The notes under the pieces were generated by a model, which was not told the origin of the DNA, did not search any database, and worked only from the letters and a program-made list of their open reading frames with translations. Positions 47,785 to 60,618 of a stretch of DNA of 64,000 nucleotides are shown piece by piece. The translations under genes and the position numbers were made by a program. The DNA comes from Panax quinquefolius (Eukaryota > Streptophyta > Magnoliopsida > Apiales > Araliaceae), in assembly GCA_020205615.1 (NCBI GenBank), contig CM035152.1:150836166-150900165 (forward strand), written 5' to 3'. How positions within the stretch are numbered: position 1 is the first letter of the stretch; every line of letters starts with the position of its first letter.

Positions 47785-48050
47785 TTTCATCTTTACCACT
47801 ACCGAAGATATTCATCAACAATTCATCTTTGCACTACAAAGCAAAGATATTCAACAACAGTCATCTTTGCATTACGAGCAAAAGATATTCATCAATAATT
47901 CATCTTTGCACTCAAAGCAAAGATATTCAACAAAGGGTCATCTTTGCATTACAAGCCAAAGATATTCATCAATAATTCATCTTTGCACTTCATGAAAGCT
48001 AAAGATATTCAACAACGGGTCATCTTTGCATTCTGAGCCAAAGATATTCA
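47785..48050. repeat. array of small hairpin units in the C LTR
   Basis: Seven consecutive units of about 33-40 bp. Each has ATCTTTGC (or a one-base variant), a 6-9 base loop, and GC(C)AAAGAT, and each can form a stem of 7-8 bp. Units are separated by ATTCATCAATAATTC or ATTCAACAA-type links. Degenerate units continue to about 48265. Corresponding arrays are at 34795-35045, 51405-51610, 58195-58400 and 61690-61975. Confidence 0.85.
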
Positions 48051-49911
48051 TATATCAAAGAAATACATAATCATCTCAGAAGTTATATAACAATAATTAT
48101 AACCATGTTGATCAATTCACCTTTGCACTTAAGCTAAAAATATTCAATTATAAATTCAATGGTCATGATCATACCAAATCAACAATTCAACTTTTGCACC
48201 ATCGGCCAAGAGAGAACCTATGGTCACGATCATACCAATAATCTACCCATCTTTACACTCAAGTCAAAGAGAAATATCATCATTAGGGTTATAAGAATGT
48301 TATATAAAAAACAATATAATCAAAACATGATTTTAATTTCAAGAGTAAGATTCATAAATCAATGATAATTTGGTCGGAGAAGAAACCAATTTGTCGTGAA
48401 TAGTACCCGTGATTCGTATATAGTCACCGTAGTATCGTGCATAAGAACCTCGACGACGAAAAGATAAAGTTTCATAATAAAATTCATATCCATATTTATA
48501 ACACCTTAATCCAAATGTTATAAATCACTTAGAAATCTCATAATCTAATATTATTAATATTATAATAATATTTTAATCATTTTTTAAACTTATAAACAAT
48601 TTAATTAAATTGTTTACACTTTACTAATTAATGCATTTAATCATCATAAAATGCCAAACTCATAAGATTTCATCACCAATAACCAAAACCCTCATCAAAA
48701 TCTGCATATACCTCATATATGATTCTCAAGCCATAAAATCATATTTTCCAATTTTCTTACTTCACATAACATATTTAATTCATTTACTCATAACTAGAAT
48801 ATTTTCATGAAAATACCAAATCAGTTCCAAAATATTTCTTTTCGGGATTTAGCATAACATAGTTCCATATTGAACATATATTTTCTCTAAATTTTAAAAT
48901 TCATTTACCATTTTTCAAATGGCCAAAACCAATAGAATATTTAAACATTTATCATAAATTATACTTTTATCCAAAAATTCTGAAATTTACACGGTATGTT
49001 GATATTATATAGATGTACTCCCAATCAAAATTTCATCAATTTTGGAGTTAATCACAAGGAGTTATAAGCGGTTACTTTTAAAATAGTCTTTTCTCATAAA
49101 ATTCATAACTCTCAATCTATACATCCAAAATCGCCATTTTGGACACAATCTACAAAAATCATCAAAATATCATTTCAAATATTTCCAGAATTTTTGAAGG
49201 TTCAGAAAAATTTCGAAACTAAAAACATAATAACCCTTAAAATCTCTTACTATCCCTTACAATCTTTTACCTCAAAAGAAGCGATTTTACATTGGAATAA
49301 CGAATGAATCTAACTTGCACCGTATATAGCAATACTCAAAGTATACTCAAAATACTCACAAGAATACGCTCAAAATATCGAGAGAGAAATAGAGAGAAAA
49401 CTTCGGTTTACGGTGTGATTTTCAATTCTAACCCAAGTCACTTATTTATAGGAAAATGCTTTAGAAACCTAAAAAGAGACTAAATTAATAAATTATTATT
49501 ATTATTATCCTACGCCTCCTCCTTGGAAAATCAGCAAATTCAAAGAAACCTCCACTCTTGAAAAAAACAATTCAAAGACACGATTCAATTACCAACCAAA
49601 AAGTGGGGCCCGCTTTCATTTAAAAATTATTTTATTTTCAAAACTTCAACAATTCATAGAAAATAAACCGGTTAACAGAAAAATACGAATTCTATATCCA
49701 TTCTGCGTGAAATCGAATTCTCTACAACTTTACAGAAGAAATTTTTTCCAAATTCCAAACGAAAAATGACCAAAATCTGCATACGGATAAGTTTTCTAAT
49801 TTCCTTCTCTTCCTTTCTTTCTTCCTTTCCCATAATTCTCCACTAACTCTCTCTCTTCCCCACTTTCTTCTCTTACCCCACCACTTCTTCCACACACACA
49901 CAAACAAATAC

Positions 49912-49912
<1 letters not shown>

Positions 49913-49955
<43 letters not shown>
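49913..49955. repeat. (TA)n microsatellite in the C LTR
   Basis: An uninterrupted TA run. Its counterpart in the other C LTR (63833-63866) is shorter. Confidence 0.9.
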
Positions 49956-49957
<2 letters not shown>

Positions 49958-50870
49958 CATTAAAATATTTACAATTATTAAATAATTCCAATTCTATCTT
50001 CTCTCCACCACCTCATCTATTTATAAACCATGAATTTATTGTAAAAATATCACCATCAATATATTATTAAAATAATATATTTAAATGAATTATTTTATCA
50101 GAAAAAGATAAAATATTAATTTTCAACAATTGTTATTTTAAAATTTTTCTCCATCTATATCCACATAAAATCAATATTTTCCTCATCATATGAATCAATA
50201 ATTAATTATTCACAAATAATATTACAGAATCATAATATTGACAACCAGGCAGTTCCTAGGAAAGAGGGGGCTTTCCAATAAGAATTTCTTCTTACTGGCG
50301 CGCAATTAGGTGACCAAACCTCTCCTTAGACAGAACTTTCTAGGCATTGCCAATAATGTTATCCAATAATATTATTCAGATAATATGAATTATTGCTCCG
50401 ATAATGGAAAATACTGTGCCGTGACAATTATTGAAACAACAATAATATAAAATATCAACGTAGCAATTATTGAATCAATAAAATAAAATATCGAATGAAA
50501 ATCATGTAATAATTATTGAGTAATGCCTTCTTACGAAAAAAATTTATCATGCTTCATGAATAGTACTCGTGAATAGTAACTCATGAATAGTAACTCATGA
50601 ATAGTAACTCGTGAATAGTAATTAAAAAAAATTGAATACTTTTATTTCATAAAATTCGGGGTCTTACAATCTCCCCTCCTTATGAAATTTCGTCCCCGAA
50701 ATTTACGTACCTGGTATTTCAAAGAGTTGAGAATACCTTGCTTTCATTTCAGATTTCATCTTTCCTGTCATCATGATTTCTCCATTGCTCATCTCATGTA
50801 TTTCAGATAACATTCTAGAATACAGCTTCAAAACAAGGGTTAATTTAACAAATTAACATATCACCTAATA

Positions 50871-53701
50871 TGTGACGCCCCCAAAATAGGTATACATCAC
50901 CCATTCTGAGTTGTCAATACATGGTAAAGAAACAACTACAACTTTATTATTACAACAAGAAAAGCGTGAGTTTGAATACAAATATTATCTTCTGACATAT
51001 ATCTATACTCAAATAAATCCTCATCACATTTATTGATACATTATTTTACAAAAATGGTGAGGACTACTAAACAATCCTTTCTAAAACCTTCATTCCATAC
51101 CCCTACTGCATTTTCTTATATTCTCGCCTCCCGAGAAAAATGAAACAAAAAGGAAAAGGGTGAGCTCAACTAGCCCAAGAAAGAATATTATGACTAAGAT
51201 AATATACAACAAATTATCGTTAGTCTTCAACAGGAAAAATCTGATAGAATACAATAGACAACAAGTTTCGGATCAATATTCGCGGTTGAAATAATAATTC
51301 ATAAAGAGTTACGTAGAGAATGAAATCTACTATAATCTATGAATTTAATAATCCATCATCAATATTTTATCCTCGTAACATCAATCAATATACATCTGAA
51401 TCAAATATTCATCTTTGCACTACACAAAGCCAAAGATATTCATCACTTAGTCATGTTCATTTAAACACTGCTCATCTTTGCACTACAGCCAAAGATATTA
51501 ATCAATCTGGTCATGTTCATCTCAACACTGCTTCATCTTTGCACTACAGTGCCAAAGATATTCTTCAGAATCATTCATCTTTGCACTACGTGCCAAAGAT
51601 ATTCAATAATATCATCATTTAAGACCGAGGATGATGAAAATATTTTTAAAGAAACGAATCCAAAGAAACAAAATGACAAGGATTAAGGATTAAGGATTCG
51701 TACTTGGTTTTATCCACGCCCAAAATACCTCAAAAATAATCATAGTGGTGTAAAATTCAAGAATGATCAAAACATGGATACAATCGAGTTAGTATCCGAT
51801 TAGATGTTTTTTCGACGAAAAGAAGAAATTTTATTTTTCTATTGAATAAATACCAGATATCGTGAATAAAGGCAGATATCGTGAATAGTCCGATATCATG
51901 AATAAGAACTCCGATACCAAAAGATAGAAATTCCACAAAAACATCTTCACGCTTCAGCTGAATAGTACTCGTGAATAAGAACTCGTGAATAAGAACTCAT
52001 GAATAAGAACTCGTGAATAAGAACTCATGAATAAGAACTCATGAATAGTAACCCTGACATGAAAAAGTTCCAAATTTGATAAAACTTCGGATCAACATTT
52101 CAAAGATAATGATATTGAAGAAATAATATCATTTGAGAAGAAAAATAACATCTCTTACCTCGAAAGATCAAGATTTAGAAATTGAAACACCTGATATATA
52201 GGCTATGACTTGAACTTGCACCCAGATAGCAATACTCAAAGTATACTCAAAATACTCACAAGAATACGCCGATAATATAGAGAGAAAAACTTCAGTTTAA
52301 AGTGTGATTTTCAATTCTAACCCAAGACCCCTATTTATAGAAATTGCTTAGAACACCAAAAGCGTAAAATTTAATAAATTAATATATATATATATATCAA
52401 ATTCATACGCCAACCTTAGAATTCAGATCCTAGCATTTCCCACATGCCACCTTCTAGAAAGAAATGATAAAAAACGTTTTTCATAAAATAAATAATTAAA
52501 ACTTACAAAAATTAATTATTTGAGCTTGTAACTTCAATAATTCATAATAAATAGCCCTTTCATCAGAAAATTCGAATCTCATGAGTTTTTATAGGAAATT
52601 CAATTCTCTACAACTTTGCAGAAGAAAGTTTTTCCAAATTCCAAATAGAAATTGACCGAAATCCACAAACAAGCGATTTTACAAGCTATAATCAAATTTC
52701 TATCCATAATTGTGTCCACCAACACACAAAACATGTGTTAAACATTTAATGCCACAAAATACTCTTCCTCCTCATATACTCATATATCCCACATTTGTTG
52801 TAAAAATATCACCAATTAATATATTATTAAAATAATATATTTAAATGAATTATTTTATCGAAAAAGATAAAATATTAATTTTCAACAATTGTCATTTTAA
52901 AAATTTTCTCCATCTATATCCACATAAAATCAATATTTTCCTCATCATATAAATCAATAATTAATTATTCACAAATAATATTACGTAATCACAATATTGA
53001 CAACCGAGGCGGGTTCCTGGAAAGAGGGGGGGGTTTCAATAAGAATTTCTTCTTACTATCTACAAGAATTAGGTGACCAAACCTCTCCTTAGACGTAACT
53101 TTCTAGACATTGCCAATAATGTTATCTAATAATATTATTCAGATAATATGAATTATTGCTTCGATAATGAAAGATACCTTTGTGTAATGACAATTATTGA
53201 AACAACAAAGAATATAAAATATCAACGCAAAGAATTATTAACTCAATAAAATAATTTGAATAATAATTATCGTAACCATTATTGAGTAGTGCCTTCTTAC
53301 GTAAGAATCAATAATTGGTGCAATACCAAGTGCTACTTTGTCAACAACGCCAGTATTAGTGTGTTTTAACCACCGGGTATTCCAACAAAGATACTTGAGA
53401 ATAACTACGCCAGCTTATTTAAAAACAACTTATATTTGTCGCTTTCTTCATCCAATCACTTTCCGTTATGGGGCCCACACATGGTCAAGGTTATTATAAA
53501 ATATTCTCCGACAAAGATGTTATATTCCACGACCAAAAACTAATATTCCCCGACGATAATGAATATTTTATAACCACTTGCTTAATTTGAAATATTTGCA
53601 TATTTAACCCTTAACTATCCACATTAATCAAATCAACCCTTACTATTTCAAAATAATAAATAAAGGAAATTCCTTTTATTTAAAAAATTTCTGGTCTTAC
53701 A
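50871..53701 (-). repeat. element B, 3' LTR
   Basis: TGTGACGCCCC...GGTCTTACA. It contains a hairpin array (51405-51610), a tandem CTCGTGAATAAGAA/CTCATGAATAAGAA series (51965-52060) and a short (TA)n run (52383-52396). Confidence 0.9.
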
Positions 53702-56700
53702 ACCTCCCTCCTTATGAAATTTCGTCCTCGAAATTGGCGTCGACGATACAGTGTTTTGAAAAGGTGAGGATACCTCGCTTTCATTTCCGCTTTCCAACTC
53801 CCGTGTCATTTCCTCTATAAAGATGATTCCTCCACAAAACTTTAACTTGTGGTATAACCTTTGCTTGTAGGACATGCTCCTTCCTATCCAACATCTTGAC
53901 AGTACCTCCTCATACGTTAAGTCTTCTGCTATCTCGTCCTGGGTTCTCTAACTTCTATAACGTGGTTCGGTCTTTCACATATATATCTGAAGTACGAGAT
54001 ATGTGAAACACATTATGAACACGAGACATACTCGAGGTAACGCAAGTCTATAGGCTACATTTCCTACTCGGTCAAGAATTTGAAATGGACCGATAAATCG
54101 TGGATTGAGCTTTCCTCTCTTCCCAAATCTTGTAACTCCCTTCCACGGAGCAACTCGCAACAATACACGATCCCCTACATTAAATTCCACGTCCTTTCGA
54201 TGAAGATCCGCATAACTCTTTTGTCGTTTGTATCGTTGTCGAATCATTTGGATCTTTTCGGTGAGTCATATCGTATTTCTTCGGGTCCCAACAATGTTGC
54301 TTCACCCACCTCATCCCAACATATTGAGAACGACATTTTCGTCCATATAATGCTTGAATGGAACCATGCCTATATTTGTTTAATAACTATTGTTGTATGA
54401 GAATTCCACCAATGGCAAGTACTTATCCCAACTTCCTTTAAAATCTAGGACACGAGTTTTAATATATCTTCAAGAGTTTGAGTAGTCCTTTACGATTGCC
54501 CATCCGTTTGAGGATGGTATGCCAAATCGAATCGTAGAATTGCGTGCTATAGCTTTCTAACCCAAAATCATGAAGTGAATCTTGGGTCACGATCTAAAAC
54601 TATGGATACTTGGCATGCCATGCAATCTCACAATCTCATTTACGTACATACGAGAAAGACGTTCAAGGAATAAGTCTCTCGACGCAGTAAGAAATGAAAG
54701 CGGAGACTTGGTTAATCTATCAACAATAACCCAAATAGCATTGATGTCTTGAGAAACCGCAGGAAGACCCGTAATTGAAATCCATAATCTCGTGTTCCCT
54801 TCCATTCCGGAATCTCAAGTGGTTGCAACGGACCCTTAGGTACAAGATGCTCCGCTTTACACGTTGGCAAGTTAAACACATCGAGATAAACTTTGCAATC
54901 TCTCTCTTCATATTGTTCCACCAAAATGTATGTCAAGATCACAATACATTTTGGTACTCCTGTGATGGATTGCAAATGGCGTGTGTGTGCCTCCATCATA
55001 ATCTTGTACTTCAAATCGTAGTCGTTAGGAACACAAAGTCTAGAGTGGACTCAAGTATTCCTTCTTCATCAATTCTCACTTCCTAATAGCTCCTTCTTCA
55101 GACTTTCTTCTTCATACGCGATCGACTTCGGGTCGGTGGCTTGAGCAACCTTAACTTTTTCTATTAAAGTTGGCTCTATCGTATATACTTGACATCATCG
55201 CACTTCGTTCCTCATATATAATCTTCTACTTATCGCGTCACCTACCACGTTCGCTTTTCGGGGATGGCATGATCGTAACACGTGCTTTGAAATGAGTCTC
55301 CTCTTGAGTTCTTCGCTCTTCCCACATTCCTTGCTCCATTCGAATTTTGTATCTCTACGAGTCAGCTGCGTTAATGGAATAGCGACTCGAGAATATCCTT
55401 CAACGAATCTCCGATAATAACCAACTAAGCCTAGAAAGCTACGTCTTTCGATAACTGACTTAGGTTGCTCTCAACTATGACTCATATCCAAATCTTGGAT
55501 AGCACGTCACAATGACACCTATCAGCTTTACTATCGCATCGAATATGACGTCCCTACAGAGAGTTCTCGCTTAGGTGAATTCCACAAAGGAAGTCACAAG
55601 ATAAAGGCTCGTGTACCAAATTCTATAGTTGAATTTTTAACTCCACGAAGTTCAATAGAGCCCATTCGATATGAGATTTTAGAAATGAGTTTTGTACCGG
55701 GTTCAAAGTCGATACAAAATTTAATATCGCTTTGGGAGTAAGCCAAGAAATTCTTCAGAAATACGTCGGAAAAATCAATAACAACAGGAATATTATTCAA
55801 ATCGACGTGTCTTTATTCAAATCCATAACATGGACTAAGAAAACTTGACATCCGTAATAAAAACGAATGACTTCATGGCTTGATATGAAAATGTTTGACT
55901 ACAATGGTTTGATTGCTTGAATTGAATAACAAAGTTGCTTAGGAATATGAAAACTAACAACCTTACAAAAGCAATCAATTTGGCATGATGAGTAGTTAAC
56001 CTTAAAATCACATCAAAAGCAAATATCTCTATAGAAATAAGGTTAACGGTGTAATGTGATAGTGCTAACTTGAATCAAGCAAGATTTTTAAACAACGGAT
56101 GTAATGAAAGTTTCTCCTAATGGAGTCTCCACAGATAGGTCAAAGTTTAATTTCTCCGTAGTCAAGCTCAAACGTTGAGCGCAAGTAAGAGAGATAAAAG
56201 AATGGGTAGAACCAATATCTAGTAAGGTATATACTTCGTGAGAATTTATAATTAACTAACCCGTGCTAACTTCGTTCGGGTTCTCGCATTTTGACCGAAT
56301 ACAACAAAACGCCTTCCTAATCGCTGACTTTGACTTTTTCTCGGGACGATCTTTTGAGTCACCGTCCCCCAATGAACTAGGTTTCATTCTTCGTCAATCT
56401 CGAGCGATATGTCCTTCCTTTCCACAATTATAGCATACCTTGAACTGTTGTGGGCGCTTGGATGATATGTCCCTCTTTTCCGCATTTGTAGCATATAATC
56501 GGTGGTCGTTCTCCTCCCTTAAAACTAGTTCTTCTTGGCCGACGACGCTTCACATAGTCGTTGTTGAATCTCTCTTTTTAAATCTCCTCCCGACTCGCTT
56601 TTCTTCTATTTTCATGGCCACGATTACCACCAGAGTGGTTACCGCCTTTGTCCGTATTCTTCTTTCTCCGTTGGTTATCGTTATTCGATGATCGCTATCT

Positions 56701-57494
56701 TCTAGATGATCCTCGGTTATGGTCCCTCGGTTGAACGTATTCGTTATCTCGCTCTAACAACCGAGCCCCACTGACAACATCTCTAATAGAGAGAAAATTT
56801 ATGAGAAATGAGATACCGACGTATCGCCGGTTTCAAACCTCTAAGAAACATCCGCCATATATGCTCCTCATTCTCCACCAAATGAGGTGGAAACTCGGAT
56901 AACTCGCAAACTTTGCCTCGCATCGAGACACCGCCATGTTGTTTTGTTCCAATCTAATGAACTCCACTTCCTTCATATAGACGAACACTTTCGTGAAAGT
57001 ACTTGTCATTGAACTGCTTCAAACGCCTCCCACGACATGCCGAAAACCGGATGGGTACGCCTACGATTCCCACCAAGAATCACTGCCGCCACTTTAACAT
57101 AAAGGTGGCGAATGGAACTTTCTGTTCTCCGTGCATCCCAAGACATCGAATATCTTGGTAATTTGTTTGACCCACGCTCTCGCTTTAATCGGATCCGCTT
57201 TCCCCGCACTCGTGGTCCCAACTCTTTGAACTGGCTTGGCCGCGTGACCACCCGTGAATTGCTATCATTTCCTCCTCATTTTTGAACACGAGTCTCCTCG
57301 TCTCGATTTTGCATGAACTGCAAAAAGCTTCTAAACATCCCCTGCTCATCATCTCGCCAAATGGTGTTGTTCACAGAGGAACATTGCCACTGTTGCACGC
57401 TCTCCTCGCTTGGTAAGACAGCATCTCCACGGTCCTCATTTACTCCATCATTAATATTCTCAATCGACATTCTCAAATCATCGCCATAAAACAA
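53702..57494 (-). pseudogene. element B gag-pol remains
   Basis: In minus sense gag starts MSIENINDGVNEDRG at 57470 (an in-frame ATG exists at 57494). Two zinc knuckles, CYKCGKEGHI and CYNCGKEGHIAR, lie at about 56490-56405. The RT start (IKFCIDFEPGT, about 55730) breaks off, and no FIDD-type catalytic motif remains. Integrase pieces include MCLTCQRVK at about 54880, VIVDRLTKS at about 54730 and YADLHRKDVEF...GDRVLLRVAPWKGVTRFGK at about 54200-54120. The chromodomain-type VKVLWRNH is at about 53850. Compared with A, segments of about 0.3 kb (RNase H, near 55275) and about 0.4 kb or more (RT core, near 55460-55600) are missing. Confidence 0.8.
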
Positions 57495-57643
57495 GGGTTA
57501 ATTAAGGAAATCAATATATCACATAATATCCCTATATACTTGACCAACTAACAAATAAGCTTAGGTAGGACACACTAGCGAAGGATTTACTCGCCTCTCC
57601 CTCTAGTTCTATTCCCCATCTCCGCCAGAGATCATATCCCTAA

Positions 57644-57656
57644 GCTCGATACCAAC
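57644..57656 (-). other. primer-binding site of element B
   Basis: TGGTATCGAGC followed by TTAGGG. It is next to the 5' LTR edge, which here reads CCGCGACGCC where CTGTGACGCC is expected from the other LTR. Confidence 0.75.
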
Positions 57657-60484
57657 CGCGACGCCCCCAAAATAGGTATACATCACCCATTCCGAGTTGT
57701 CAATACATGACGGCACGTAAACAACTACAACTTTATTATTACAACAAGAAACTGTGAGTTTGAATACAAATATTATCTTCTGATAATATCTATACTCAAA
57801 TAAATCCTCATCACATTTATTGATACATTATTTTACAAAAATGGTGAGGACTACTAAACAATCCTTTCTAAAACCTTCATTCCATACCCCAGACTGCATC
57901 TTTATATTCTCGCCTCCCGAGAAAAAAATGGAACAAAAAGGAAAAGGGTGAGCTCAACTAGCCCAAAGAAAGAATATTATGACTAAGATAATATACAACA
58001 AATTATCGTTAGTCTTCAACAGGAAAAATCGATAGAATACAATAGATAACAAGTTTCATATCAATATTCGCAGTGAAATAATAATTCATAGAAGAGTTAC
58101 GTAGAGAATGAAATCTACTATAATCTATGAATTTAATAAATTCCATCATCAATATTTTATCCTCAGAACATCAATCAATATGCATCTCGAATCAAATATT
58201 CATCTTTGCACTACTGTGCCAAAGATATTCATCGATTAGTCATGTTCATTTAAACACTGCTCATCTTTGCACTACAGAAGCCAAAGATATTAATCAATCG
58301 GCCATGTTCATCTCAACACTGCTCATCTTTTGCACTACAGCCAAAAGATATTCTTCGAAATCATTCATCTTTGCACTACGTGCCAAAGATATTCAATAAT
58401 ATCATCATTTAAGACCGAGGATGATGAAAATATTTTTTAAAGAAACGAATCCAAAGAAACAAAATGACAAGGATTAAGGATTAAGGATTCGTACTTGGTT
58501 TTATCCACGTCCAAAATATACCTCAAAAATAATCATAGTGGTGTAAAATTCAAGAATGATCAAAACATGGATACAATCAGAGTTAGTATCCGGAATAGAT
58601 GTTTTGACGAAAAGAAGAAATTTTATTTTTCTATTGAATAAGACCAGATATCGTGAATAAGTCAGATACGTGAATAGTCTCAGATAATCGTGAATAGTAA
58701 CTCCGATACCAAAAGATAGAAATTCCACAAAAACATCTTCACGCTTCATGAATAGTACTCGTGAATAAGAACTCGTGAATAAGAACTCGCATGAATAAGA
58801 ACTCGTGAATAAGAACTCATGAATAAGAACTCGCTGAATAGTAACCCATACATGAAAAAGTTCCAAATTTGATAAAACTTTCAGATCAACATTTCAAAGA
58901 TAATGATATTGAAGAAATAATATCATTTGAGAAGAAAATAACATCCCTTACCTCGAAAGATCAAGATTTCTAAATGAAACACCTGATATAAAGCATGACT
59001 TGAACTTGCCAGTATAGCAATACTCAAAGTATACTCAAAATACTCACAAGAATACGCCGATAATATAGAGAGAAAAACTTCGCTTTAAAAGTGATTTTCA
59101 ATTCTAACCCAAGACCCTATTTATAGAAATTGCTTAGAACACCAAAGCAGAAAATTTAATAAATTAATATATATATATATATCAAATTCATACGCCAACC
59201 TTAGAATTCAGATCCTAGCATTTCCCACATGCCACCTTCTAGAAAGAAATGATAAAAAACGTTTTTCATAAAATAAATAATTAAAACTTACAAAAATTAA
59301 TTATTTCGGAGCTTCAGAACTTCAATAATTCATAATAAATAGCCCTTTCATCAGAAAATTCGAATCTCGCGAGTTTTTATAGGAAATTCAATTCTCTACA
59401 ACTTTGCAGAAGAAAGTTTTTCCAAATTCCAAATAGAAATTGACCGAAATCCACAAACGGGCGATTTTACAGGCTATAATCAAATTTCAGTCATATAATT
59501 GTGTCCACCAACACACAAAACATGTGTTAAACATTTAATGCCACAAAATACTCTTCCTCCTCATATACTCATATATCCCACATTCGTTGTAAAAATATCA
59601 CCGCTTAATATATTATTAAAATAATATATTTAAATGAATTATTTTATCGTAAAAAGATAAAATATTAATTTTCAACAATTGTCATTTTAAAATTTTTCTC
59701 CATCTATATCCACATAAAATCAATATTTTCCTCATCATATAAATCAATAATTAATTATTCACAAATAATATTACGAAATCACAATATTGACAACCGTGCG
59801 CTTCAGTGAAAGAGGGGTTTCCAATAAGAATTTCTTCTTACTAAATAAGCAATTAGGTGACCAAACCTCTCCTGTACGTAACTTTCTAGACATTGCCAAT
59901 AATGTTATCTAATAATATTATTCGATATAATATGAATTATTGCTTCGATAATGAAAGATACTTATGTAATGACAATTATCAAAACAACAAAGAATATAAA
60001 ATATCAACGCAAAGAATTATTAACTCAATAAAATATCGAATAAAGAATTATCAGTAACCATTATTGAGTAGTGCCTTCACGTAAAGAATCAATAATTGGT
60101 GCAATACCAAGTGCTACTTGCTCAACAACGCCAGATTAGTGTGTTTTAACCACCGGGTATTCCAACAAGATAATTCAATAATAACTACGCCAAGTATTTA
60201 AAAACAACTTATATTTGTCGCTTTCTTCATCCAATCACTTTCCGTTATGGGGCCCACACACATGGTCACAAGGTACATTATGCGAATATTCCCTCAAAGA
60301 TTTAATATTCCACGACCAAACGAATATTCCCATTTATAATGAATATTTTATAACCACTTCATTAATTTGAAATATTTGCATATTTAACCCTTAACTATCC
60401 ACATTAATCAAATCAACCCTTACTATTTCAAAATAATAAATAAAGGAAATTCCTTTTTATTTAAAAAAATTTCGGGGTCTTACA
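57657..60484 (-). repeat. element B, 5' LTR
   Basis: 2,828 bp, nearly the same as 50871-53701. Most differences are 1-3 base changes at CAG/CTG or CG words. Confidence 0.9.
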
Positions 60485-60489
60485 TAATA

Positions 60490-60618
60490 TCCCGATATTA
60501 TGACTGACCAACAAATAAGCTTAGGTAGGACACACTAGCGAAAGATTTACTCATCTCTCCCCTCCTAGTTCTAATCCCGATCTCCGCCAGGAGATCATAT
60601 CCTAAGCTCGATACCAAC
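60490..60618 (-). other. element C leader and primer-binding site
   Basis: The continuation of C internal DNA after B, in minus sense starting with PBS TGGTATCGAGC (60616-60606). It is homologous to the leader of B (57520-57656), including AATAAGCTTAGGTAGGACACACTAGCG. Confidence 0.75.

Larger units (their letters stand above)
46712..50668 (-). repeat. element C, left LTR (3' LTR in coding sense)
   Basis: Runs from TGTAACGACCCC to GGGGTCTTACA. It contains the hairpin array (about 47785-48050), a (TA)n run (49913-49955) and a 14-bp tandem word CTCGTGAATAGTAA (50565-50625). No coding capacity is recognised. It shares long blocks with the B LTR. Confidence 0.85.
50871..60484 (-). mobile_element. 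element B: chromovirus nested in element C, RT core deleted
   Basis: LTRs 50871-53701 (2,831 bp) and 57657-60484 (2,828 bp) flank 3,955 bp of internal DNA. The 5-bp duplication TAATA is at 50866-50870 and 60485-60489, so it inserted as a unit. In minus sense: PBS TGGTATCGAGC (57654-57644), gag, integrase, chromodomain, polypurine tract (AAGGAGGGAGG), LTR. The internal DNA is about 0.85 kb shorter than in A. The missing parts are in RT and RNase H, so B cannot be autonomous. Confidence 0.9.

Noticed and set aside
47785..48050. CRISPR-like look of regularly spaced ATCTTTGC repeats
   Set aside because: Linkers are themselves repeated and not unique, the array is inside a plant LTR, and the genome is eukaryotic.
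49722..49991. 89-residue frame with a YIYIYI run
   Set aside because: It is a translation through the (TA)n microsatellite in the C LTR.
58501..58866. 121-residue minus-strand frame with repeated EFLFTSSYS
   Set aside because: It is a translation of the tandem GTGAATAAGAACTC words in the B LTR, not a gene.
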